From contig OY821775.1 of assembly GCA_963682175.1 (NCBI GenBank), forward strand, positions 37,198,053-37,262,052: DNA of 64,000 bases, in the 5' to 3' direction. Positions 33,664 through 44,762 of the stretch are shown piece after piece. Every line of letters starts with the position of its first letter. The first letter of the stretch is position 1. Origin of the DNA: Triglochin maritima. Lineage: Eukaryota > Streptophyta > Magnoliopsida > Alismatales > Juncaginaceae. The translations under genes were made by a program, and so were the position numbers. Below the pieces are notes generated by a model. That model did not search any database, had not been told where the DNA came from, and saw nothing but the letters and a program-made list of their open reading frames with translations.

Positions 33664-34206
33664 GCTATAACATATATGAAATTTTCATCAATAATGGTTA
33701 TGTTTTGGTTCCATCTTTTTCCATTGTGCACATACTCGAGGGAGATTTCATCATCATTTTCATTGTCAGGTACATGTACCTATTTCGGAAATTTATCATT
33801 ATCCATTTGTTGTTGCCTTATTACCTCTAGAGGGGTTTCAATAATTTTAATATCACCAACTGTGTTATTTTGCTCTTTCTTTTTCCATGGATCTGTGTCT
33901 TTGGAACTGATAGATATATGTATATCCATGTTTTCGACGTATAATAGATTCATTTGTCACATTAGGAATATCAATCTGAGTATGTGTATTTACAGCAGGT
34001 TTATGTGACTTAGTGACTCTTTTAATATCAGTGAATGCATTAGGCAGTTCATTTGCAATTCTTTGTAAATGTATATTCTTTTGAACTTCAAGTTCACATT
34101 GACTTGTTCGAGGGTCTCGAATCGATGATGCATTCCATGCCACTTCTTTGTTTTCTAGTTTTTCTCCCCCTAAGATTGGGAATTCATTCTCATTGACAAT
34201 CAGCAA
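33664..34206 (-). pseudogene. pol: Copia 1 pol: linker between integrase and RT
   Basis: Minus-strand frame 33865-34206 (LQRIANELPNAFTDIKRVTK in its middle) is the variable, hydrophilic linker that follows copia integrases. The next part towards RT lies across the solo LTR at 32254-32273 and then across the LINE. Confidence 0.75.
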
Positions 34207-35345
34207 ACCGTGGTGTGAAAATATTACCGGTTATAGACTCTAAATATTTTATGATTGATGGAGAACCAAAACCAATATATATTCTCAATTTTCTTTGAGG
34301 TCCCATCTTTGTACGTTGTGGTGGTGCAATTGGTACATAAACGCCACAACCAAAAACCTTTAGATGAGACAGATTTGGTTCTCTACCGGAGACCAATTGT
34401 AAAGGAGAGTATTTATGAAAAGCAGTTGGTCTTATTATTATAAGTGCAACAACATGTAAAATGACATGTCCCCAGGAAGATGATGGTAATTTAGATCTCA
34501 TTAGCAATGGTCTAACAATTAATTGTATTATCTTAATCAATGATTCAGCTAGACCATTTTGTGTATGGACATGAACCATAGGATGCTCAATTGTGATCCC
34601 AACTTATATGCAATAACCATTAAACGTTTGAGATGTAAATTCTCCAGCATTATCAAGTCAGATTTTCTTAATAATTTTGCTAGAAGTCTTGCAAATGCGA
34701 CATTTTGAGTACATATAAGGCAAACGTGTGACCAACGGGTTGATGCATCTATCAATACCACAAAATAACAAAATGGTCCACACGGAGGAGTAATGGGTCC
34801 ACAAATATCTCCTTAGATTCACTATAAAAATGTAGGCATTTCATTTTCAATTTTATTTGTGGAATGCCTTATTATCATTTTTCCAAGGAAGCATGCTGCA
34901 CATGAAAAATTATTTGATGACGGAATATTCAGGTTCCTCACTGTGTGTCCACTTGAATTTTCAATAATTCTTCGCATCATAATGGCACCTGGGTGACTCA
35001 ATCTGTCATGCCAAACTTCAAAACTTGGATCAACTAGCTTCTGGTTAGTGATCATATTTGATTCAATATGAGTTATGAATGTACTATATAACCCAGAAGA
35101 GAGAGCTTGCATTTTTTCAACACAATTGACTGGCCAAACACATTAGATGCGATGTGGGGAAACTCAATATTATCTTCATACACAATCTCAATGTGATAAC
35201 CATTAAGACGTATATCCTTAAAACTTAGTAGATTTCTTCTAGATCTACTAGAGTATAAAGCATCATTTATTGATACCTTTGTCTCATTAGGTAACAAAAT
35301 AGAAGCTCTTCCGGAGCCTTCAATCAAATTGCTAGTGGCAGAAAT
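34190..35345 (-). pseudogene. pol: Copia 1 pol: protease end, GAG-pre-integrase and integrase
   Basis: Three overlapping frames. 35073-35327 is the end of the protease region (MIEGSGRASILLPNE, SSRSRRNLLSFKDIRLNGY); the catalytic DTG is missing. 34822-35112 is the GAG-pre-integrase zinc domain (EVWHDRLSHPGAIMMRRII, CAACFLGK). 34549-34761 and 34190-34579 are the integrase core: the first catalytic aspartate in LIDASTRWSHV and the glutamate in TQNGLAESLIK, then the GKE-like end (HLKVFGCGVYVPIAPPQR). The middle aspartate region is frameshifted. gag and the 5' LTR are gone: pol sequence stops near 35345 and repeat X begins at about 35385. Confidence 0.88.
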
Positions 35346-35384
35346 TGTATTGACATTTGTTTTTGCTAAATGTAATTGGGAAAA

Positions 35385-37125
35385 TTATTCAAAAGAGATA
35401 TTAATCTAATTTAAACTAATTAATAAAATCCATTAGAAAGGTACATGTTTAAACATTTTATTAATTACCGGAAGTGCACGACCGCGACGAAGCGGTAACA
35501 AGTACAGGTCAATCCATAGGAGGTGAGTAGCCTCTGGTTTGTTAGAAATCAAGTGGCAAATAAAAGGAGAAGAGATTTGATTATGCTAAGCTAAACCACA
35601 CTAAACTAGTAAGTAAGAAATGCGAAAGAAAGTAACGAAGGATTGGAAATCAAGAAGAGAAACCCCTAAGGGGGTGGAGTGTGTGCACATATGAAGTGAA
35701 ATAAGTGATGAATGACGCATGTATGTGTGTGTGTCGTGTGTGTCTCTTCATGCATAGGAAGTGTCTAAGGATGTGGAAAAACCTATCAATCCATTCACAC
35801 AATGTATTGGCAATTACTACTTGATTATCATAAGATTAGGCTAAGCATGATAAGTGTCTAAAGATATGGCAAGACTCATCAAAATCCATGAACTCGTGTG
35901 AATAACAAAGCTAAGCATGAGAGGTGTCAAAATCTTATGGAAAACCCATCAAAATAAAGTTTCTTCAATCAATCAAGAAAGCAACCACAAATACAAACAC
36001 ATAACTAACATGTAACATATTCAACAGGAAATTTCAGTCAATAAACATGAGGAAACTAAGCATGAGAATTGTCTAATTGTTGTGACAAAACCCATTAAAA
36101 ATTCCCCAACATGTAGATGATTAAAACACTCCCAATGAACATATAAACATGCAAGTCTACATTATCAAAAATTTATCAAACATCCAAACTTCACAACATA
36201 TATGTACATCATCTCCACCCCACAAAGGGGGATGGAACTACTCACTAATCATTAAGAAAAGAAAAGAAAATTAAACTAAGCATGCAAGAATTGAAAGAGA
36301 CAATATAAAACTAACTAAGAAAATCTCCCGATGTGAGACTAATGAAACATTCCCAGAATAGACATAAACACATAACCCATCTCCGGGCGAAACCAGGTTG
36401 GATTCGGAGAAAAACAGACCTCTAATTGGAGGTCACTCTTTCCTAGATCCGACCCATTTTCAGATATTTTCTTAAGCTCTTCAATTCTTCGCATGGGATG
36501 CACTCGGATCGGTTATTGGAGTGTCAGCCCGAATGTAATTGCCAAAATACTCCTCATGATGGTGTGGAGTTTCTTGATTTTCTCATTGGTCATTTTGGTT
36601 TACATCCGGATCCTTCCTTTTTGCATTTTAGTCCATAAGTCTCACAATTCAGTCCTTTCTCTCGCTCTTACGTCCTTTTTGTGTGTCTTCTTCTCACTTG
36701 TTTTATTCCTGAAATTTAAACACAAAACTCGTTACGTATCATCGCTTAGTTTAAAAATATAGTATATAAGAAACAAATATATGCATGATATGATGTCAAT
36801 CAGTACAAAAATCCACTCACAAAAGCATTCATTCATATAATTAATTTCTAAAGAAATTGTTTTGAAAAACTAATTCATTCACCTAATTGTGTTGAGTACT
36901 ATTTCTTCTACAAATAACCAAATATTTTGACTACTAAACACATCCAAATACCACTTGTTGATTGAATTTACAAAATCTAAAGAATGTTTACGAGGTTTTA
37001 AAATTACAGATTTTCAATAAAAATCCTTAAAATGAATTTTGAGCCAATTCGATTTTCAGTAATTGAACCCTTTACGGTTTTTACAAAAACCAACTTGATA
37101 AATTATCAAATCCATTCACAAACTG
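35385..37125. repeat. Direct repeat X, right copy (holds the empty copia site)
   Basis: 35385-35440 and 36808-37125 correspond to the left copy at 23528-24458. It reads ...CACAAACTGATAAAGAACTATAAATG without interruption where the left copy meets the copia LTR. It lacks the palindrome insertion but holds an A solo LTR. Confidence 0.8.
35446..36802 (-). mobile_element. Family A solo LTR, TSD gtaca
   Basis: A 1357-bp LTR, minus orientation, from TGTTTAAAC to GATGTCAATCA with perfect gtaca at 35441-35445 and 36803-36807. On the minus strand the upstream promoter motif is GTCTCACATCG (one mismatch to the USE), but the adjacent TATA region is deleted near 36320. The palindrome is decayed to GACCTCCAATTAGAGGTC. 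Confidence 0.92.
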
Positions 37126-37614
37126 ATAAAGAACTATAAATGTCCGACTATTTGTTTCATATATTGTTTTCACTATTGAGCTCATTCAAGTACTGCTAAT
37201 CGAATATTGTTATTGAGTTAACAGATTTAAACCCATTTAAACTGAACAATCAACCCACTTATCCAACTTAGGTTACGCCTGAATCTGTTTAGAAAATAAC
37301 CAATTATTGACTCTCTTTTTCAAGGAAGGCCATCCACTTTAGAGTTCTCCGCATCAAAAAACTTCCAAAGTAGTATGTTACTTCTCGGAAACTTTAGGTA
37401 CAAGGGTTAATTGCAATTTGTCTGTTGTTTTTTCACTCGGCTGCACATTGCACCTGACGGTAAAACATAGTAGTTGCCACTGTCACCTTTCACTCATTCA
37501 CAATTTCCACCCATAACCTTTGAAACGTAATTATTACCCCCACCTTTCGTTCGTTGTCACTTTGACAATATCTCTTAGGTTCTGATCCCAGAAAATGATG
37601 AACTGAACTCAACA
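37126..37614. other. Unassigned sequence right of repeat X
   Basis: It continues the pre-insertion locus of repeat X. No open frame or recognisable element is seen; it is moderately AT-rich. Confidence 0.4.
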
Positions 37615-38469
37615 TATTGGCTGCTAAATAGTCTAAATTTGATCTTCATTGTGAGGATGAAGATTAACTTGAATACTTAATCCAACATTCAGATGATTCA
37701 TTAATTCATACACACATGCATCTATACATTTATAGATCAAACTTGTGTATATTCTTATCTTAATAGGTGATCAAGACTCAAGGAGCTAATTATTGAAGTT
37801 ACAACAGGAAATCCAGCTCATGAAGACTATTGAGAATTCAACTTAATCATAGGTGGCATCCTAGTCACTAGCCACATCATCTATGGATGGTGATTCATCT
37901 AGGATTTGATGACTCAACAAGTTGGAAGATAAAAGGTTGAAGGAAAGGAAGAGACAAAGAGTCTCTCCATTTATCCATGATTTTCGTCCTTATTTTATGG
38001 TGCAATTTAAGTAGAGGTTGTAATAATCTTGAATGGTCATCTTTATGTTGTGTATGTTATGTTTATGTTTTAGGCTAAGTTGAAGAGTCATTGTAAGTGC
38101 CTATATAAGCACAAGAGTTCTCCATTTGTAACAAGACATAGAATGAGTGAAAAAGAGAAAAAGAAAGAAGAATGTAAGTGAGAAAGAAGAAAGAAAAGAA
38201 TATGTTTGTTGCAAATCCCGTTTTGCATTTGAGTGCTAAATAGTTGCTTTTCTTCTTCCATTCATGCCCACCCATTTCATAAATCAAAGTATAGTTCTAG
38301 TGATGGAAATAGAAGGCCCTCAACATGAAATCACGCACCAGGCGCGGCTTCTGAACCGCTGATTGGCGGTCTGGGACCGTTGGTTGGCGGTCCAAGTGTG
38401 CCTAGTGGACGGCGGCTTTTTGGGGTGAGTCGGTCTGGTGCTCCCCATCTTTCTCCCGCTTCTAACATC

Positions 38470-38481
38470 TGGTATCAGAGC
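38470..38481 (+). other. Primer binding site, tRNA-iMet
   Basis: TGGTATCAGAGC is the exact 12-nt complement of the plant initiator tRNA-Met 3' end and starts 2 nt after the LTR. Confidence 0.92.
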
Positions 38482-38489
38482 CTCGTCTG

Positions 38490-38934
38490 ATGGGGAGCTC
38501 AAGAAGGACCTCGTTTGATCATGTATCGTTGCCTCGCCTCTCAAATGGGAACTACGACAATTGGAGTATCCAAATGCGTGCCCTGCTCGGTGCGCATGAT
38601 ACTTGGGATCTTGTGGAGAACGGCTTTGAGGAGGAGGCTGTGATGGGTAGCAACCGTCGCACAAATCAAAGCACAAAAGTAGAGAAGAGCCAAAGGCAAA
38701 AGTACTCTCTTCCTTCTCTTCAAAGCGGTGGATGAGAGTGACTTTGAGAAGATCGTTGAAGCCAAGACGTCAAAGGAGGCATGGGGCACCCTTGAGAAGA
38801 GATACAAGGGTGCTGATCGAGTGAGGCAAGTGCACCTCCAAATGCTTCAAGACGAGTTCGAGGCGTTGAAAATGAAAGAATCGGAAGGTGTTACCGATTT
38901 CGTGTGCTTGGTGGACGACGGCTTTCTGGGGTGA
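38490..38934 (+). pseudogene. gag: Copia gag (DUF4219/UBN2 type), frameshifted and truncated
   Basis: The first frame starts MGSSRRTSFDHVSLPRLSNG and has YDNWSIQMRALLGAHDTWDL, the usual N-terminal block of copia gag. A +1 shift near 38710 moves to the frame at 38728-38934 (VDESDFEKIVEAKTSKEAW, LEKRYKGADRVRQVHLQML, DEFEALKMKESEGVTDF), the UBN2 core. The frame then runs into the 3' LTR fragment. The zinc knuckle and everything beyond are missing. No function remains. Confidence 0.9.
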
Positions 38935-38973
38935 CTCGGTCTGGTGCTCCCCATCTTTCTCCCGCTTCTAACA

Positions 38974-39711
38974 AAGACTTGTAATTTTATCTTTTATTGA
39001 CTCCTACGATCTTATGTAAGCTTCGAAACAAATTGAACCAAGATCAACACTTAAAGAAGTATAGGTTATGTCCATATCCTAATTTTGATGACCAAAATCC
39101 CTATGGATATTTGATTCCTTTTGACGGTAAACCCCAAACCTTGATCCATCTAGATTCAGACAATCCAACCTTCCTTAGATTGTCCAAACATATGTTTCAA
39201 TAACTCTAGAGCTTGACTTTACATAGGTTTCAGACAACTATACCTCTCTCTTGGGTCGTCCTAATTGTTTTTCCCGATTTTCCGAATAATTTACCAAAAT
39301 TAATTCAAACGACTGGTGCTTCCTCGGGTCTTCTGAATCCTACTTTGCTTGGTCGCCATTGGAGTTGTGGATTTTGATAACCAAATCATTTTTAAGTCGT
39401 TTGATTCCTTTTTTAGGTGATTATATTAAATATAGGTGTTGCTTTGGTCAAAAATTAAAGCTTTATCCCTATGGTTGTATCCAAATTTGTCTCATTATAC
39501 ACACTTTAAGTCAAACAACGATATATATAATCAAATACCCTAATTCCATAACTTCGAACGATCGAACATATCATAGACGTCTGATCTCAAGTTCTAATTT
39601 TTTTAGATCCTTTACTATTTCTTGATTTCGACAACATACTCGCTCTTACGTTGATCGATCTCAGTGAAAACTCTTACTTATCTTTGACAAAGGTGATTTA
39701 GATGACCTGGG
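38974..39711 (+). other. Diverged B-like LTR fragment or spacer
   Basis: Its first 50 bp (AAGACTTGTAATTTTAT, TTATTGACTCC, TTATGTAAGCTT) align with the early part of family B LTRs (39929-39980). Beyond this I see no convincing similarity and no frame of note. Probably an old B-type LTR. Confidence 0.4.
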
Positions 39712-41104
39712 TGTTGGCTTTTTGGCCTTAATCTATATTAATTTTGATGATTAATTAAACTAATCTTAATCAATCAATCAAAGTGAGCAAACACGATTAC
39801 ATGCATTGCATACATATTTGTATACTTGCAACAATCTTAATAGGTTGATCAAGATAATCATCAAAAAGGAGCATTGGGACAAAGACATCAAGACTCAAGA
39901 CTCAAGACTTGTCATCAAAGCTTTGGATCAAGACATGTAATTTTGTATTTATTGAGTCCATAAGGTTTAATGTAAACTTGAGCACTAGGATTCTGTCCCG
40001 TCCAGATTCGATAATCCGAACACTGCCCGGTCAACCGAAACCTTTCTCGTTTGGTCTACCGAACACCTATCGGTCACCCGAATACTTCCCATCAGTAAAA
40101 CCTAGGTGTCATCTGGAATTGCTCTGACAGAAGATCGAACCACCTTCGGTCAACTGAATAGCCCTCAACAAGTTTCGGACTTTGCTCCAACGGTCATATT
40201 CAAATTGAGTCCCTAGAGCCTAATTGACTTGTCCCTCTTCGGACGACCGAATACCTATCGGTCAACCGAGTCCTTCTTGGCTTTAGGTGCACAACGGCTA
40301 TTGATACGTGGCACTTGACCGTTGTATCCAACAACTATTTGAGCTATAACTGAAAGCGCAAAACCCACGCTAACTTTTGTCTATCGAAGTGTACACGGTC
40401 AACCAAACTAGAGTAGATCAAAGCCCAACCAATCTTACTGTCCACCTTGGAACGGTGAACCGAATATAATTTGGTTAACCAAACTTAATTAGGGATAAAT
40501 TGAGAAAATCTACTGTAGGTTGGTGAATGGTGATCCGATACATAATCGGTCAACTGAATGCTTAAATCAGACCAATACGTCAGACTGTCGTTCTGTTAAC
40601 GGTCGACCGAATATGCCTCAAAATCTGCCCGAGCTTAAGTCCCATCTTGCATTCTCATTGGTCCATTTCCCCACCAAATCCCGAACAGATCTCCAAGCTT
40701 TGAAGCCTATATAAACACCACTGTAGAGACACAAACTAACCCTTTACACCCTCTATTCATCAACTATTTTTGTGCTCTCAATTCCCAAAACATCAAAGCT
40801 TATTCTTCAACACTCAAGCTTAAACTTCAACACTTGCATATCCAATTCTATATCCATATCCAAGTGTGCTCAAGTATAGAGTGTTAGTTAGATTGTGATT
40901 CAATTTCCACATCAAAGAATCATGAAGTTGTAAAGCTTCGAGGAAGTTCCCTCTCGGATTGTGAGAGGAGAAACGAGTGAGGCGAGGTTGTTCGCGAGGC
41001 TCGGAGTTGTAAACGACGTTGATCTCGGCCCGGAACGGAGATCGGTTAGTGGAACCGTAAGAGAGTCTCAGGGGATCGAGTGAGGCTTGCGAGGAGGACT
41101 AAGA
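39712..41104 (+). mobile_element. Family B LTR copy 3, 3' end interrupted
   Basis: It starts TGTTGGCTTTTTGGCC and follows copy 4 (60715-62242) closely, including the AGGTTGATCAAGA segment, a GGTCGACC/GGTCAACC cluster (about 40005-40610), TATA-like CCTATATAAAC near 40707 and the conserved GAGCGAGGCGAGG-type block at 40977-41100. Similarity stops near 41104, where CACTA-like sequence begins, so its 3' end and TSD are lost. Confidence 0.8.
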
Positions 41105-44100
41105 CCGAATAAGTACTGTCACTTTAGGTTACCCGACAAATGTCAAAACATCCATCGACAGATATGTACTATCGGTGTAAGTCCAATTTTCGTGATCAAA
41201 AGATGCAATAGTACACTTCAACCAAAGCACAACACATTCATTCATCCAAAACACAATACATTCATTCATTCATCCGAAACACAAAACATTCATACATTCA
41301 TCCACAATCACAATATAAATAACTCATATATGCATTCATCCAAACCACAACTTTCATTCAAACAACAAACACATTCATAGAAAACATTGTAACTATAATG
41401 AAATTGAAGTTTTCAATTCACAAAGTATCCAAACGAAGTTTGTTAATGATTAAAGCAAAAAAACAACACTAAGATTACTCGTCAAACCTCCAGTGTGATG
41501 TAACGTTCAGGAATGACTTCTCTTGTCATACATCCAACTTCCGTTCAATTTTAAACGAGTTTCAATATCGTATTATAAATAAACATTTTTCTTTAATTTT
41601 TAGAAATTTCAGCAGAATCTCCCCTATAAATTTGATAAGAAACAAATATTTCCTGAATTGATAAGAAATATTCTACATTTTCAATATCCATTGCATTTCA
41701 CATCTATATCATGTATATTATTCTCCACAATATCACATTCCCTTTACAAACATCATCACATCAAGCGTTCATATTATGTATACTCATTTTCCAATATATC
41801 ACATAAACATTATGAATATAAAAAATACAACTACAATTCAATCCAAAAACCATATAAATAATTCTTAACTACAATCAACATCGCTATGTTGGATTTTGTA
41901 TCTTCTCGATGATCGCAACTTCTCTGTTTTTCATCTCATAAACGAATTCAAACCAATCCAAAGCAATCAAATTCAACTCAATTCAACTCACTGACAATTA
42001 GCACATCCAACTCAACTCAATCTAACACAATATTAACTAGCAAATCTAATGCAACCTAACATACCAATCCAACAAAATCTTACTAACCAATCCGAAAAAA
42101 GTCAATCTCACACAATCCAACCAACAAAATCTAATTTTAATTAATCTATTCAATTATGATTAATCCACTTCAAATCCAATTTTGATATTGATTACATTTA
42201 ACATTCCTCATCATCACTTCAACATAAACTCACAAACAAATTGAATGTATTGAAATGAAAACTATTTATGCATTCAACTTATCATACGAAAACTAGTTAA
42301 TCTTACATAATAATATAATTTATCTAATTACTCTCAACAATTATACAAAATCTAATTAATTATACAAAACAAAATTATAGTCAAATTTGAAAATGTAGGA
42401 TAAATTGTAAATGTATACAAATTTGTAAAGAGATGGTGGCGATGGGTTGCGGTAGTGGTGGTGGTGGAGGCTGGTGAAGGGTTGTTGATGGTGGTGGTGG
42501 CTAGTGGTGGTTGTGGCTAGGGATGGCGGGGGTTGAAGTGGTGGTCGGTAGTGGCCATTTGGGGAGGAGGAGGTTGGGGTCGTGGTGCTGTTGGCAGTTT
42601 GGGGAGGTTTAGGTTAGGGTCGGGGAAGGAACGCTCATTGGTTGTATGGGAGGAAATGAAGAGGCATCCTAAGGACGAGGCGGCGATTGGAGAAGGGATT
42701 AGGGTTTGAGAGAATAAAAGTGGAAAGGAAGCCTGAATTGGGCTCCTGATAAAACAAATCACCGACGGAAGATATACGTTAGTGTTTCTTTATGTGTCCG
42801 TCCGTGATTCTAAACATATTAACTTCATAACAATCGTTTCTCAAAAAAAATCTCGAACAGATACTTTTCTTTGGTAATCATAAAAACCGTACACTGATAG
42901 ATATATCTGTTGGTTTATAGTACACTACAAGAAAAACAAGTTTTATCGACGAATACCCGTTAGAATTACTGACGGATATATGCCTTTGGTGGATCTTTAT
43001 ATCAGTAGCCCACATCAGGCTTCCATTCACTCTTCCCTTCTCTTTCAAACAATGAAATCCCAATCGCCCCTCATCGTCACTGCCCTTGCATCGTCGTCGT
43101 TGTTGCTCGACTGTCCGCCTCAACTCGCCTCGACTTCAATGGTGAGCATCTCCTCCTCGATCCCAACCAACCACACAGTCTTCTAAATATGCAATGATGT
43201 TTTCTTGCAGATTGCCCACTCAGTGAAAGCTAACTTCTACTTCTTTCTTTAGTTGTCAGATCTTGGTAAACATGGTTCCACTAAAACATCATAATTCTAT
43301 GACAACTTTTGTCTAACATGTTAAATGTGTGTATTTCTTGTGTGATGGTAGTTGTTGGTAAACAAAAAAAACATTTCCTTTTTTAATTTACTTTCTCCCT
43401 TTGGCAGAATTTTCATTTCTGGGCTTGCTTTAGCTTGGTTCTAGTCGAACCTTTTTTTGTTTCAATTTATACGTTGTCTGTCTAGAAGTCATACTTCTCG
43501 TATTAATGCTATGAGGGTGTGGAGAATGTAATTGTTTATCCTTGCAGATGAATCAAGAATTATCTTATTTAGTTTTAACAAGAATATACTCGTACCTTGG
43601 TTTTTAAATTACACTCCTGTCATATGTTTATACATTCCATTACACCCAATGATGATAAAAGGGAGGCATACTAAGAAAATTGACAAAGGTATGACTAAAC
43701 ATTAGTCTTCGCCATCGAACCGTGAACAAGAGGGAGGGGGTGATAGGCGTAGACATCGACGATGTTAGAAGGAGGATGTCGCAACAGTTAATATCCCACA
43801 TCCGGAAGATGATCCCCAACAGTTGATACCCAAGAAGATGATGATCACAGACCATCGGGCAAAGTAGACACGGGAGGTTTGATAGCCTAGTGTTTGTGTT
43901 GTTTATCTAGTATCAATATTGTTAAACTTTATTCGACTACTTTGTGAATTGAAAACTTCAATTCAATATAGTTGCATTTTTTGTGTATGCAAATTATTAT
44001 TTGAATGAATGTGTTTGAAATGAATGCATATACAAATTCTTCAACTTATATGTTTGTAGATGAATGCATGGATGTGTTACGGATGACTGATAAAAATATT

Positions 44101-44762
44101 GCTTCTTTTGATCAAGGAAATCGAAACCCAGAACGAGCCAATAGACATTTTCCTTGATCTAGACAGGACTTACACTGATGGTAACCCACGTCTACAAAAC
44201 TTATCTGTCAGTGTAAGTCGACATCCATCGGTGCTACTGGAGAAGAGGTACTAGTCAGTGTATCCTACACCAACGTATACGTTCGTTGGTGTTACCTCGT
44301 TAGTATTCTTTGTTCTCACGAAATAAGGTGAAAAAAATTGGTGGAAATTTTCACGTCAAAATTAACACCGACAATATTTATCCATAAGAAGATCCGTACA
44401 ACGATGCAGGCAACAACGACAGTAGATATATTTGTTGGTGTTCACCTACACCGACGGATAGCTACCATTGGTGAAACCCTTTCTGTTGTAGTGACAAACG
44501 TCAATGATTCTTTTTGCACCGAAAATTCATTTTACCGAGGCATTTTTGTTTTGAAAATTATACAAATGGAAAATATCCATTGGTGTAAGTTTCTGGTCTG
44601 TCGATTACAACAAAAATAATTAATGATAGAGGATATCCATCGGTGTTAGTACGAACATCCTTCGGTGTATGTTATCATCGATGAATAACCATATCCGTTA
44701 GTGTACTGTTAACTACACCGACAGATGTTGCATCGAAGGATAACTATATATCAGTGAAACCT
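41105..44762. mobile_element. CACTA-type transposon remnants (nested)
   Basis: The outer parts (about 41105-41220, 42745-42922 and 44494-44760) carry many copies of the subterminal motif family CCATCGGTGT / ACACCGACGGAT, in both orientations, as in CACTA elements. There is no transposase. 41220-42420 is a long AT-rich stretch with ATTCATTCAT and CAACTCAA repeats. 42430-42600 is a GGTGGT-rich tract. A complete inner element lies at 42923-44493. Confidence 0.6.
42923..44493. mobile_element. Non-autonomous CACTA element
   Basis: Left end CACTACAAGAAAAAC, right end TTCTGTTGTAGTG (CACTACAACAGAA on the other strand). The termini share CACTACAA. Subterminal CCGACGGAT/ATCCATCGG-type repeats crowd both ends (42940-42990, 44160-44470). 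A 3-bp TSD is not conserved (gta and aca). No transposase is present; the only frames are short (42980-43186, 43640-43855). Length 1571 bp. Confidence 0.7.

Larger units (their letters stand above)
37615..38973 (+). mobile_element. Copia 3: 5' LTR, tRNA-iMet PBS, gag fragment, 72-bp 3' LTR
   Basis: The 5' LTR probably runs 37615-38467, ending CTTCTAACA. PBS TGGTATCAGAGC follows at 38470-38481 and gag starts at 38490. At 38902-38973 the last 72 bp of the LTR recur (compare 38396-38467) with a few changes, so the rest of gag, all of pol and most of the 3' LTR are deleted. The LTR start is less certain: TATTGGCTGCT may be a mutated TGTTGG. The LTR has a TATA-like CTATATAAGC near 38101 and, near its end, two motifs of the CCGCTGATTGGCGG type. 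Confidence 0.75.

Noticed and set aside
38471..38482. Considered as part of a tRNA gene because it matches a tRNA 3' end
   Set aside because: Only the 12-nt complement is present, right after an LTR; it is a primer binding site.
42517..42762. Proline-rich frame (minus) in the GGT-rich tract
   Set aside because: Low-complexity translation of a GGTGGT repeat within CACTA-associated sequence.
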